From Novipirellula galeiformis (GTDB taxonomy: Bacteria; Planctomycetota; Planctomycetia; Pirellulales; Pirellulaceae): a stretch of 64,000 bases of DNA. The first letter of the stretch is position 1, and every line of letters starts with the position of its first letter. Positions 44,982 to 53,105 of the stretch are shown piece after piece. The notes below the pieces were generated by a model that had not been told where the DNA came from, made no database searches, and saw only the letters and a program-made list of their open reading frames with translations. The translations under genes and the position numbers were made by a program. The stretch is taken from NCBI RefSeq assembly GCF_007860095.1, contig NZ_SJPT01000001.1, forward strand, positions 1,130,212 to 1,194,211, written 5' to 3'.

Positions 44982-46244
44982 TTAGCGGCCGGCGAAGTCC
45001 GTCGGGGGAATCGATTCGGGAGGATCAATCCAGTGAAAGTCGCCTAGCGTTTCCAGCGACGCCGAATCCTGTTTGATGCCTCGATGAACCATCAACGCGG
45101 CGGAGATTTGTTGCTGTTGGAATTGATCACGGACCGCCTCGGATCCTGAAACGAACAGCCCGGTTGCCAAGGCATCGGCATCGGCAGCATGGTCCATCAA
45201 CAGGGTTAACGACAACAGGTCGCCAGCCGGGTATCCGGTGCGAGGGTCGATCACGTGACCGTAGCGACGGCCCTGGTGGTGGAAAAATTGTTTCCCCGAT
45301 CCGCTGGTCGCTAAGGCTTGGTCGCGCAGCCAGATGCCGGCGAGTCGGCGATTCGGTTTGGTGGGGTGGGCAAGCCCGACAGCCCAGCCGAGACCGCTGC
45401 CGGGCGTTTGGTCACCGCTGGCGATCACGCTGCTATTACCGCCGTGGATCAAAAAGTCGCGGACGCCTCGGCTTCGTAAATGCTTGGCGAGTCGGTCCAA
45501 CGCATCCCCTTTGCCGATGCCTCCTAGATTGATCGCCATCCCAGGGACTGCAAAGGCAACACTGCGATCGGCGGGCGCCAGACGCAAGTGTTGGTAACCA
45601 ACGCAATCGCATGCCTTTTTAATTTCCTGTGCCGTCGGTTTCTTGCCACTGCGTTGGGTGAATCCCCAAGCTTCCACCAGCGGTCCAGCGGTGACGTCGA
45701 AGGCACCGCCGGTTTGAGCACCCCAGTAAACCGCTCGCTGTAACAGCGAGAACGTGGACTCCGAAACGACGACCGGAGTTTCGCCCGCGAGGAGGTTGAT
45801 CCGCGAAATTTCACTCGTGGGGCGATAAATGGTCAGATCGGCTTCGATGCCTTCAAGCAAGTCGGCCGCTTCGACCGCCGCTTCGACGGCAGCCCCCGGG
45901 CTGTTGAGGTCTGGGCTGTTGAGGTCTGGGCTGCCGAGCACGTCAACTTCGGTGTCCGAGCGGTGCCGATGCGATGGAGTCGTCCGGGAGTGGTCCGAGT
46001 CGAGGCTGGGCAACAGGATCACGAATTCGGTTGCCATCGCTTTGCGAGTGACTTGGCAGATTGAGTAGGAATCCGAAGTTGACGAGGGGGGCGTTGCGGC
46101 CGAGCCGGTTGACACTTCCGTCCCCGATGGGGTGGCTTTAGGGCTCTGCTCTTGGGGGGGCGAGTCAGAGTCGTGTTGTCCAGCGATGCGTTGACCAGAG
46201 AGGCGGGACGGAAATTCCTCGGCAGGAGAAGGTGACTGATTCAT
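44982..46244 (-). CDS. apbE: FAD:protein FMN transferase (ApbE)
   Basis: Flavin transferase that attaches FMN to Thr of target proteins such as Nqr/Rnf subunits; 420 residues. A long low-complexity N-terminus (about 1-60) with no signal peptide or lipobox precedes the core: VTRKAMATEFVILLPS, YRPTSEISRINLLAGE, GGAFDVTAGPLVEAWGF, AINLGGIGKGDALDRL, GGNSSVIASGDQTPG and GHVIDPRTGYPAGD. A 5-residue repeat SPDLN occurs twice inside the core near residue 105, encoded by 15-bp tandem repeats at about 45900-45935. Most ApbE proteins are exported; the lack of a signal here is odd. No Nqr/Rnf gene is nearby. Confidence 0.9.
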   Translation of the reverse strand: MNQSPSPAEEFPSRLSGQRIAGQHDSDSPPQEQSPKATPSGTEVSTGSAATPPSSTSDSYSICQVTRKAMATEFVILLPSLDSDHSRTTPSHRHRSDTEVDVLGSPDLNSPDLNSPGAAVEAAVEAADLLEGIEADLTIYRPTSEISRINLLAGETPVVVSESTFSLLQRAVYWGAQTGGAFDVTAGPLVEAWGFTQRSGKKPTAQEIKKACDCVGYQHLRLAPADRSVAFAVPGMAINLGGIGKGDALDRLAKHLRSRGVRDFLIHGGNSSVIASGDQTPGSGLGWAVGLAHPTKPNRRLAGIWLRDQALATSGSGKQFFHHQGRRYGHVIDPRTGYPAGDLLSLTLLMDHAADADALATGLFVSGSEAVRDQFQQQQISAALMVHRGIKQDSASLETLGDFHWIDPPESIPPTDFAGR

Positions 46245-46533
46245 CCAGAGGGTCGGTGTCTTGGGGAAACGGGGGGCGATGGAGGGAGTAAAAGTTTAGA
46301 AAAATTTTGCCAGCGTTGCGAACTTGGGCGTTTACGGAGAGGTCTGTTGTGGAGCAGGGGCGGGATTTACCGCTGAAATCGGCCTTAAACGGGAGGAATA
46401 TGCGGTTCGGACGGGTTGCGGAGCTAACTTCAAAAAAGGCTGCCAACATCTGCCCAGTGTGGGTTGCGTTTTCGGTGCTGATTCAGCACAATCTGGCCTG
46501 CTTGATTGAAGTTTACCGAAGCAGAGCAAATGA

Positions 46534-46622
46534 GGAGCGGTGGCTGAGTGGTCGAAAGCGCCGGTTTGCTAAATCGGTGACCCGGGAAACTGGGTCCGCA
46601 GGTTCGAATCCTGTCCGCTCCG
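46534..46622 (+). tRNA. tRNA-Ser(GCT)
   Basis: Acceptor stem GGAGCGG pairs with CCGCTCC; D-arm GGCTGAGTGGTCGAAAGCG; anticodon loop TTTGCTAAA reads GCT, decoding AGC/AGU; a long variable arm typical of type II tRNAs (GTGACCCGGGAAACTGGGTC); T-arm GGTTCGAATCC. The CCA end is not encoded. A terminator follows at 46634. Confidence 0.97.
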
Positions 46623-46633
46623 CTTAGTAGATG

Positions 46634-46682
46634 ACCCAAAAGCATAAAAACCAAGACTAGCTTGGTTGCTCTTGGGTTTTTT
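46634..46682 (+). terminator. Rho-independent terminator after tRNA-Ser
   Basis: Composite hairpin: outer arms ACCCAAAAGCA (46634-46644) and TGCTCTTGGGT (46667-46677) with one mismatch, inner arms ACCAAG (46650-46655) and CTTGGT (46661-46666) around loop ACTAG, ending in six T residues (46677-46682). Confidence 0.8.
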
Positions 46683-46743
46683 ATTCGGTATTTCTTGAGT
46701 CGAGTGATTTTCTAGCCGGTTGGTTTTCCAGCCGAAGAAAATC

Positions 46744-46816
46744 GAGGGCGTAGCTCAGTCGGTAGAGCAACGGACTTTTAATCCGTTGGTCCTGGGTTCG
46801 AGTCCCAGCGCCCTCA
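46744..46816 (+). tRNA. tRNA-Lys(TTT)
   Basis: Acceptor GAGGGCG pairs with CGCCCTC; D-arm GCTCAGTCGGTAGAGC; anticodon stem CGGAC/GTCCG region with loop CTTTTAA giving anticodon TTT; T-arm CTGGGTTCGAGTCCCAG; discriminator A. CCA is not encoded. 73 bases. Confidence 0.97.
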
Positions 46817-46836
46817 CTTCCTTCGCAAGAAAAAAG

Positions 46837-46874
46837 AAACCCGGTATCCCCTTCAGGATGCCGGGTTTTCTTTT
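46837..46874 (+). terminator. Rho-independent terminator after tRNA-Lys
   Basis: AAACCCGGTATCC (46837-46849) pairs with GGATGCCGGGTTT (46856-46868) with one G-T wobble and loop CCTTCA, followed by the T-rich run TTTCTTTT. A-run before the stem could let it act on both strands. Confidence 0.88.
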
Positions 46875-47059
46875 GCTCCTTTTGAATGCATCGCAGATTC
46901 TTAATGGCTTCGCGAGTTTCTTTTGGGTCTCAATTTCTTTTGGACCTCAACCCAAATCGGGCGCGCTGGCACGCTTTGAATCTCGAGCGTTTTGGTATGT
47001 TAGCTTGTGTTCAAGCTCTCCCGTGAAGCAAGCCCCTCGTGAAACAAGGCATCAGTGAG

Positions 47060-47443
47060 ATGGATCAAAATTCGCCGGAATTGTTCGATCGTATGGGAGG
47101 AGCCGATGCGCTTACCGCGATCGTTCAAGATATGTATGAGCGTATTTTCCAGGACCCCGAGCTCGCTCCGTTCTTTGCAAACGTACGACGTGATCACTTG
47201 CGGAAAATGCAGTACGAGTTTTTAGCGTCGGCGTTCAATGGCCCGGTCAATTACACCGGAGCCGAGTTGACGGGGATTCATCACCATCTTGGGATTAACG
47301 CCGTCCACTTTGCCCATTTCTGTAACCACTTTGCGGAAGCCGCGAGAGCCCACGGAGCCGCGGAAAGCGATGTCGACCAAGCCCTCGGGCGGTTGGCGAC
47401 TTTCAAAGACAGTATCACCGGCGATACCAACGTCGATGGCTAA
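47060..47443 (+). CDS. Truncated hemoglobin (group I, trHbN-like)
   Basis: Small heme protein of 127 residues that in characterised members binds oxygen or detoxifies nitric oxide. The 2-on-2 globin fold is indicated by LFDRMGGADALTAIVQDMYE at the start, DPELAPFFANVRRDHLRKMQ, the YTGAELTGIHHHLGI segment with the proximal His, and FNGPVNYTG, matching group I. The ATG at 47060 was preferred over GTG at 47039, since the family normally starts shortly before LFDRMGG. A terminator for the tRNA lies upstream, so it has its own promoter. Its exact group (I versus II) is not certain. Confidence 0.85.
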   Translation: MDQNSPELFDRMGGADALTAIVQDMYERIFQDPELAPFFANVRRDHLRKMQYEFLASAFNGPVNYTGAELTGIHHHLGINAVHFAHFCNHFAEAARAHGAAESDVDQALGRLATFKDSITGDTNVDG

Positions 47444-47474
47444 TTCGCAGGCGAGACTTCGCGTGGGTTGCTGA

Positions 47475-48014
47475 TTAGGATCCGCTCATCAATCCGATGA
47501 TCGCTCGGCAAAAATCGGGCAGATCGTCGGGACGACGACTGCTGATGTGATGCCCATCGACGACAACGGCCTGGTCTTCATAGGTCGCTCCCGCGTTAAC
47601 AAGGTCGTCCTTGATCCCCGGGGATCCGGTCACGCGAACGCCACGATAGACGCCTGCGGAAATGGGGATCCAACCGCCATGGCAAATCGCGGCAATGGGC
47701 TTTTGGGCGGCATCGAAATCGCGAACCAATTGCAATAGCTTGGGATCGCGACGCAGTTTGTCAGGCATGAATCCACCCGGTACGACCAAGGCATTAAAGT
47801 CGTCGGCGGCCATGTCATCGATTGCCGCATCGCTCGTACAAGGGTAGCCGTGCTTGCCGTTGTAGTGTTGGTTCGCCTTGGGGCCGGCAATCGTTGTCGT
47901 TGCCCCCGCCTCTTCAAGTCGTAGCTTGGGGTACCACAGTTCGAGGTCCTCGTAGATTTCACCGACTAGGATCAAGACGCGGTTGCCGGTTAGGGGGAGT
48001 GCAGCGTTCGACAT
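47475..48014 (-). CDS. DJ-1/PfpI family protein
   Basis: 179-residue member of the class I glutamine-amidotransferase-like DJ-1/PfpI superfamily. The nucleophile elbow AAICHGGW has Cys111 followed by His112, and an acidic residue near the start (GEIYEDLELWYP) can complete the site as in PfpI. LVVPGGFMPDKLRR and SRRPDDLPDFC are typical of the PfpI branch (protease or glyoxalase/deglycase activities are claimed for members). It lies 69 bases after the P-II gene on the same strand. Confidence 0.9.
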   Translation of the reverse strand: MSNAALPLTGNRVLILVGEIYEDLELWYPKLRLEEAGATTTIAGPKANQHYNGKHGYPCTSDAAIDDMAADDFNALVVPGGFMPDKLRRDPKLLQLVRDFDAAQKPIAAICHGGWIPISAGVYRGVRVTGSPGIKDDLVNAGATYEDQAVVVDGHHISSRRPDDLPDFCRAIIGLMSGS

Positions 48015-48083
48015 GTTGGAACTTCTTTGGCTGGGATTACTTCGACGGGGATTTTGTTGGCTGGAATTTGGAGTGAGCGGTGC

Positions 48084-48422
48084 TTAGATCGCTTCACTGC
48101 CTCGTTCCCCGGTGCGGATGCGAATGCAGTCGTCCATCGGTAAGACAAAGATTTTGCCATCGCCAATCTCACCGGTGTGCCCGCCCGCAAGAATCGCATC
48201 GACGGTGGGTTTGACGAATTCTTCGTTAACCGCGATTTGAAGTTGGACTTTTCGCAAGAGATTGACACCGAACTCGTGGCCTCGGTAGACGCCGGTTTGC
48301 CCTTTTTGGCGTCCGAATCCTTGGCAATCCATGACGGTCAAACGAAACACCTCGACCTGGGTTAAGGCTTCCTTGACGGCTTCGAGCTGGCTCGGCTGGA
48401 TAATGGCAATGATTAGCTTCAC
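48084..48422 (-). CDS. glnK: P-II nitrogen regulatory protein
   Basis: Trimeric signal protein that senses ATP/ADP and 2-oxoglutarate and binds AmtB; 112 residues, exactly the usual length, starting MKLIIAIIQPSQLEAVKEAL. The T-loop reads GRQKGQTGVYRGHEFGVNLL: Tyr46 is kept but position 51, the uridylylated Tyr of E. coli GlnB/GlnK, is Phe. The B-loop GHTGEIGDGKIFVLPMDD and C-loop RIRTGERGSEAI are intact, so nucleotide binding is expected. It sits downstream of amtB on the same strand, the standard partner arrangement, but about 500 bases away. Whether it is GlnK- or GlnB-like is not settled by sequence alone. Confidence 0.95.
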   Translation of the reverse strand: MKLIIAIIQPSQLEAVKEALTQVEVFRLTVMDCQGFGRQKGQTGVYRGHEFGVNLLRKVQLQIAVNEEFVKPTVDAILAGGHTGEIGDGKIFVLPMDDCIRIRTGERGSEAI

Positions 48423-48932
48423 GACTCAACACGATGGGGAAAGGGGGGCAGCGAGCGGCGCGGCGACTCGCACGGAGAAAACAGACACGACTGCCGCATT
48501 GTACGTCGCCAGTCCGCAAGGGCGTAGGGCGGCGCCAAGTCCCGATCTCGCCGATAGGAGTGTCGTCGGGCGACTCGGCGGGAGAGAAAGAAAGAACCCC
48601 GACCCGGACGAGTGAGGCGGACACGCGTCGCGGGTCGTTGGGGTTCAATCTGGCTCCGTGAGGAGCCAGGAAGTGAGGGAAACTTCGTCGGAACAGGCCC
48701 CTGAAAATGGCCTGTTCAATTGGTTCCGCTAACTGGTCGCCTTGCCAGCGGGTTTACCGGGGTGCCCGTTTTACCAGGGTGCCCGTTTTACCAGGGTGTC
48801 AGTAAAGCCCCGGTGTTCTTTGAAGTCAGTCTGCCTAACCGGGCCGCTCCGCCGCTGCAGGGTGAGATCCATCTCGTGCAACGGCGGAGCCGCGAGGTAG
48901 GTAGCTTGCTTCGATTCCGACATGCTAACTCG
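48423..48932. other. amtB-glnK spacer with 17-bp tandem repeats
   Basis: About 510 bases between two genes that are normally close together. It contains two exact copies of GTGCCCGTTTTACCAGG (48762-48778, 48779-48795) with a degenerate third copy before them, plus GC-rich sequence. No gene was recognised. The P-II gene may therefore have its own promoter here. Confidence 0.55.
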
Positions 48933-50369
48933 TTACGCGGTCACGCTTGCGCCGTAGGGTTCCGACGGGTAGGCATGCATGCCGTGCTCGGACACGTCCA
49001 AACCTGCTTTTTCTTCTTCCGGCGAAACTCGCAACATGCCGATCGCTTTGAGTACGAGGAACAATGCGAACATCGTCGCAAATGCCCAAGCACAGTACGA
49101 CAGCGTGCCCACGAGCTGAATCATTAGTGAGGTGCTACCGCTTTCCAGATGGCTGTTCGGAAGCAGCCCGATCGCCAAGCAGCCCCACATGCCACAGAGT
49201 CCGTGTACCGGCCATGCGCCGACGGGATCATCAATTTTCAATTTGTCCAGTAGCATCACTCCGAAGACGACAAGGCCTCCAGCGATCGCACCGACAACCA
49301 CTGACCATCCATTGGTGAAGCAGTCGCAACAGGCGGTGATGCCGACGAGTCCGCCGAGTGCACCATTCAAGCTCATCGTTAAATCGGGATGCCCAAACAG
49401 GATCCAGCTCAGCAGCGTGGCTACCACGACACCCGCCGCAGCGGCCAAGGTGGTGTTCACCGCGATCAACACGGTCGCATCGATATCGCCAGTCCCTTGG
49501 AAGGCAAGTTGGCTGCCGGGATTAAACCCATACCAACCGACCCAGAGGATGAACACGCCAAGTGCGGCAAAGGTGATGTTGTGTCCTGGCAGCGGAACGG
49601 ACTTTCCATCCGAAGTGAATCGTCCCAGTCGTGGGCCGAGAATGATGGCTCCAGCAAGGCCGGCAAAGCCCCCTACCGCATGGACCACGGCCGAGCCAGC
49701 AAAGTCTTGGAAGCCCATGCTCCATCCATCCGCCGTCTCGACTCCGAATTGCATCAACCAGCCACCGCCCCATTTCCAGAAACCACTGATCGGATAGATC
49801 AGTCCCGTCAACAGCGCGCTGTAGGCCAAGTAAGCACCAAACTTCATTCGTCCGGCAACCGCACCCGAAACAATCGTTGCCGCCGTCGCTGCGAAGACAG
49901 CTTGGAACAACCAATCCACTTGAGGGCTGAATGTTCGATCCGCCGCCGCTTCGTAGATGCCGTAGTGGGGCATATTGAAGTAGGCGTTCGGATCGCTCAC
50001 ATAGCTTCCCGCGTACATGATTGAAAAACCAAACGCAAAGAACAGCAGGGCACCGACGGCGAGATCCATCAAGTTTTTATAGAGAATGTTGACCGTGTTC
50101 TTGGCCGAGTTCAGCCCCGCTTCGACCATCGCGAATCCGGCTTGCATGAACAAAACCAGTACGGCACAGACCATCAACACAAAGTTGTCCAAGGCATAAC
50201 CGACACCCAGATCGGCCGTCGCCTCAACCACATCCGCCACGACGGGGTCGCTCACCGCCGCCACTTCCTCTTGGGCCAATGCGACCGGCGCGAACGCCAT
50301 GCCGATGCCTAGCCCTAACCCCAAAATCAACATCGCCGAGAACCTCGGCATCCGTAAGCCGTAACACAT
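48933..50369 (-). CDS. amtB: Ammonium transporter
   Basis: Inner-membrane ammonium channel of the Amt/Rh family, 478 residues from the ATG at 50369, preceded by AAGG ten bases upstream (ATGs at 50417 and 50351 are alternatives). A cleavable signal peptide ends near ALAQEE, as in several Amt proteins, followed by about 11 membrane helices. Conserved elements include DNFVLMVCAVLVLFMQAGFA, GFQDFAGSAVVHAVGG, the pore His pair (AVVHAVGG and PVHGLCG), WVGWYGFNPGS and CCDCFTNGWSVVVG, which is cysteine-rich. The C-terminal tail includes GLDVSEHGMHAY, near the conserved DxSEHG motif that interacts with P-II. The P-II gene lies downstream. Confidence 0.96.
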   Translation of the reverse strand: MCYGLRMPRFSAMLILGLGLGIGMAFAPVALAQEEVAAVSDPVVADVVEATADLGVGYALDNFVLMVCAVLVLFMQAGFAMVEAGLNSAKNTVNILYKNLMDLAVGALLFFAFGFSIMYAGSYVSDPNAYFNMPHYGIYEAAADRTFSPQVDWLFQAVFAATAATIVSGAVAGRMKFGAYLAYSALLTGLIYPISGFWKWGGGWLMQFGVETADGWSMGFQDFAGSAVVHAVGGFAGLAGAIILGPRLGRFTSDGKSVPLPGHNITFAALGVFILWVGWYGFNPGSQLAFQGTGDIDATVLIAVNTTLAAAAGVVVATLLSWILFGHPDLTMSLNGALGGLVGITACCDCFTNGWSVVVGAIAGGLVVFGVMLLDKLKIDDPVGAWPVHGLCGMWGCLAIGLLPNSHLESGSTSLMIQLVGTLSYCAWAFATMFALFLVLKAIGMLRVSPEEEKAGLDVSEHGMHAYPSEPYGASVTA

Positions 50370-51299
50370 AAAACCGCCTTTTTCTGAAAAACTTGAACAA
50401 CCAAGCACGATGAACACGCCTTGAAGTGACGGTTACGATCGAGCCAACATCGCCAAGAAAATGCTTCCTCCCACTCTCATGATCGTTTGTCGACATTGCC
50501 GTCGCTGAGAAAGTGGGATCGCTTTCTTGGTGAAGGGACTCTTAGCACCGGGTGCGCCAAACGTAGGTGTTGAGTTTTGTTTTGTGTTGTAAGTGCTTTA
50601 CAGTTATGGCTTTGTGGGTATTGGAAAAGGTTTGTTTCTTGCTCGGGGCGATCTTCGGGCCGATTGGCTGAGCTAGTGAAGCAGGCACGGTTAAGCGGAT
50701 TTGCCTTGTTTCTGTGCATTTATTAATGTGCCGACCGGGGGGCCTGCAACGCGAGGTTCCGTCGGGAATCGTGGTGCTGTAGCAGGGCGATGATGATCGG
50801 CGAGGACGCTGGTGATCTCGGCGAGGACGCTGCGATGGGCGGGACGCTGCGATGGGGGGCCCCCTCTCGCACCCATCGATCATGGGGCGATTGGGACGGA
50901 AGCGGCCGGTGGCGATGGGCCGGTGGCGATGGGAGTGAGGGTGGCGACCATCATCGCCGCCTGATGGGCAACCTGCGTGCAGTCGCGAAGCAGCTGGCGG
51001 AGAGAAAGCGAGGCCGCCGGCGCAGAAGAAGGGGCCACCGGCGCAGAGGAAGCACAGGGCCGTGTGATCGTCCGTTGCACGCTCCTGACGCTGGACAGGC
51101 CGGTTCGCAGGGGGCGGGAATGCATCCCAGCGGGATTGCGTCCAAGGACGCCTCTACCTCCGCTGCGACAGGCACGTGTTTAGCGGTTGCGAAGATTCGT
51201 TTAGCGGGCGAAAAGATAGGTAGCGGGCGAAAAGATGGGCGAGGCGACCCCGACGCGCTACCGCGTCGGGGGAAGTTGCTGCGACGCCTCGGTGATGCG
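50370..51299. other. Long intergenic region rich in short tandem duplications
   Basis: About 930 bases between amtB and proS. Several short units are duplicated: TCGGCGAGGACGCTG at 50797 and 50818, GGACGCTGCGATGGG at 50825 and 50842, CCGGTGGCGATGGG at 50906 and 50920, TAGCGGGCGAAAAGAT at 51202 and 51221. Open frames on both strands have low-complexity Arg/Gly/Ala composition and are not convincing. The amtB promoter candidate is at 50544. Confidence 0.6.
50544..50559 (-). promoter_or_regulatory. Possible sigma-54 promoter of amtB
   Basis: On the minus strand TGGCGCACCCGGTGCT matches the -24/-12 pattern TGGCAC-N5-TTGCA, keeping GG and GC at the invariant spacing. It lies 175 bases upstream of the amtB ATG. 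Nitrogen-controlled sigma-54 promoters are usual for amtB in many bacteria, but one match in a GC-rich leader could be chance. Confidence 0.4.
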
Positions 51300-52814
51300 C
51301 TAGTAGGCCTTCGCGAAGATCGCTTTTTTGGCCGCCGGACGGCCTGTTGCAAAACAGACGCCGCTGACATCATTGTGGTCGCGTGGCACGCAGCGAATCG
51401 TCACCTTCAATTCTTTTAATAGCGCATCAATCGACGCTTCATCCGCGAAATAGCAACGCGCGAAGCCGCCGTGAATCTCGGGTTGCGCTTCGTTTTTGGG
51501 GGTAAAGAACTTACGGAACTCGGCTTCGTTATCGATATCGACGGTGTTGGATTCACGCAACTCGAGAGCGCGATCGAAAAGATTCTGTTGCATATCAGCA
51601 AGCGTCTTGCCGATCGTTTGAATGAATTCGGCTCGGGGCAGCCCGACACTTTTGGCTTGGTCCCGTCGGCCTACAAAGACCGAGTTCTTCTCGATGTCTT
51701 TGGGGCCGACTTCGATGCGGATTGGCACGCCGCGTTTGACGTGATGCCATTTCTTTTCGCCGCCGCGGACGTCTCGATCGTCGACCTCGACGCGAATGGG
51801 CAGGCCCGCATAGGTTTGTGCCATCAACTCTTTTTGCAGGCTCGCGACGTACTCCAAGACCTCCGCTCGCTGAGCCTGGTCACGATAAATCGGTAGGATC
51901 ACGACTTGCGAGGGAGCCAAGCGTGGAGGCAGGACAAATCCGTCATCGTCACTATGGGTCATGATCAGTGCACCGACCAATCGGGTGGATACCCCCCAGC
52001 TAGTCGTCCAGGCAAATTCGCGATCGCCGGCTTCGGTTTGGAAGGCGATCTCTTGAGCTTTGGAGAAATTTTGGCCGAGGAAGTGGCTGGTGCCCGCTTG
52101 CAGTGCCTTGCGGTCTTGCATCATGGCTTCGATCGAAAGCGTGTCGACGGCCCCAGGAAAACGCTCCGCAGCCGTTTTGCTGCCGACGATCACGGGCATC
52201 GCCATCCAATTTTCGGCAAAGTCCGCGTAGACGTTGATCATCCGTTCGGTTTCTTCGATCGCTTCGGCGGCGGTGGCATGCACGGTATGACCTTCTTGCC
52301 ACAAAAATTCGGCGGTCCGCAAAAACATGCGAGTGCGCATTTCCCAGCGGACGACGTTGGCCCATTGGTTGATCAGAATCGGCAGGTCACGATAGCTTTG
52401 CACCCATTTGGCATAGGTTGCACCGATGATCGTTTCGCTCGTCGGACGGATGATCAACGGCTCTTCGAGTTTGCCCGCGGGGCGGAGACCTCCATCGGGG
52501 TCGGGCTCGAGTCGGTGGTGCGTGACGACCGCGCATTCTTTCGCGAAGCCCTCGACATGTTCGGCTTCCTTTTCCAGAAAGCTCATCGGGATCAAGAGCG
52601 GGAAGTAGGCGTTTTGGTGTCCGGTGGCCTTGAACATGTCGTCCAGGGCGCGTTGCATGTTCTCCCACAATCGATAGCCCCAGGGCTTGATCACCATGCA
52701 TCCACGCACGGGGGAATTCTCGGCCAAATCGGCAGCGCGAATGACCTGTTGGTACCACTCTGGGTAATCGTCCGCGCGAGTCGGTTGGATGGCAGTTTGA
52801 GGTGGTTTGGCCAT
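51300..52814 (-). CDS. proS: Prolyl-tRNA synthetase, type 3 (archaeal/eukaryotic-like)
   Basis: Class II aminoacyl-tRNA synthetase charging tRNA-Pro; 504 residues, the size of the ProS type 3 form that lacks the editing insertion. Motif 1 is in GYRLWENMQRALDDMFKATG, motif 2 in LIIRPTSETIIGATYAKWVQ and FLRTAEFLWQEGHTVHA, and motif 3 around HSDDDGFVLPPRLAP. The anticodon-binding domain contains QVVILPIYRDQ, RVEVDDRDVRGGEKKWHHVK, and VGPKDIEKNSVFVGRRD. The C-terminal zinc-domain region has CVPRDHNDVSGVCFATG. Terminal KAY is typical for this form. Confidence 0.96.
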   Translation of the reverse strand: MAKPPQTAIQPTRADDYPEWYQQVIRAADLAENSPVRGCMVIKPWGYRLWENMQRALDDMFKATGHQNAYFPLLIPMSFLEKEAEHVEGFAKECAVVTHHRLEPDPDGGLRPAGKLEEPLIIRPTSETIIGATYAKWVQSYRDLPILINQWANVVRWEMRTRMFLRTAEFLWQEGHTVHATAAEAIEETERMINVYADFAENWMAMPVIVGSKTAAERFPGAVDTLSIEAMMQDRKALQAGTSHFLGQNFSKAQEIAFQTEAGDREFAWTTSWGVSTRLVGALIMTHSDDDGFVLPPRLAPSQVVILPIYRDQAQRAEVLEYVASLQKELMAQTYAGLPIRVEVDDRDVRGGEKKWHHVKRGVPIRIEVGPKDIEKNSVFVGRRDQAKSVGLPRAEFIQTIGKTLADMQQNLFDRALELRESNTVDIDNEAEFRKFFTPKNEAQPEIHGGFARCYFADEASIDALLKELKVTIRCVPRDHNDVSGVCFATGRPAAKKAIFAKAY

Positions 52815-53105
52815 AGAATTACGAGACCGCGATGGGGGGGAAGGCGAGTGTGAGCAAGGGAGCTGGAAAGTGGACCACCGGTGGCAGAAAACGTGACCAA
52901 ACGCTGATTGTGGGCACTGTTGCGTTTTTGCCTAGACCCCGTTGGCCAAGTCCAGGTATCGGGATGCGGAGATGCATCCGGTTCGTTGTGGAACGCTTGG
53001 CCGTGAATGTCGCCCAAGCTCGCTCCACCGACGAGAGCCTCGCCAACCGGCGGCGCGGTTGGAGGCAAAAAGTAGGCCGCAAAAATGAGGCTAAGTCGAC
53101 CCGCG

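Noticed and set aside
46837-46874. Possible riboswitch or attenuator downstream of the tRNAs
   Set aside because: The hairpin with T-rich tail is a simple terminator; no leader peptide or aptamer-like conserved core.
50790-51419. 209-codon plus-strand frame upstream and antisense of proS
   Set aside because: Arg/Gly/Ala-rich low-complexity translation of a region full of short duplications; no family features and overlaps proS.
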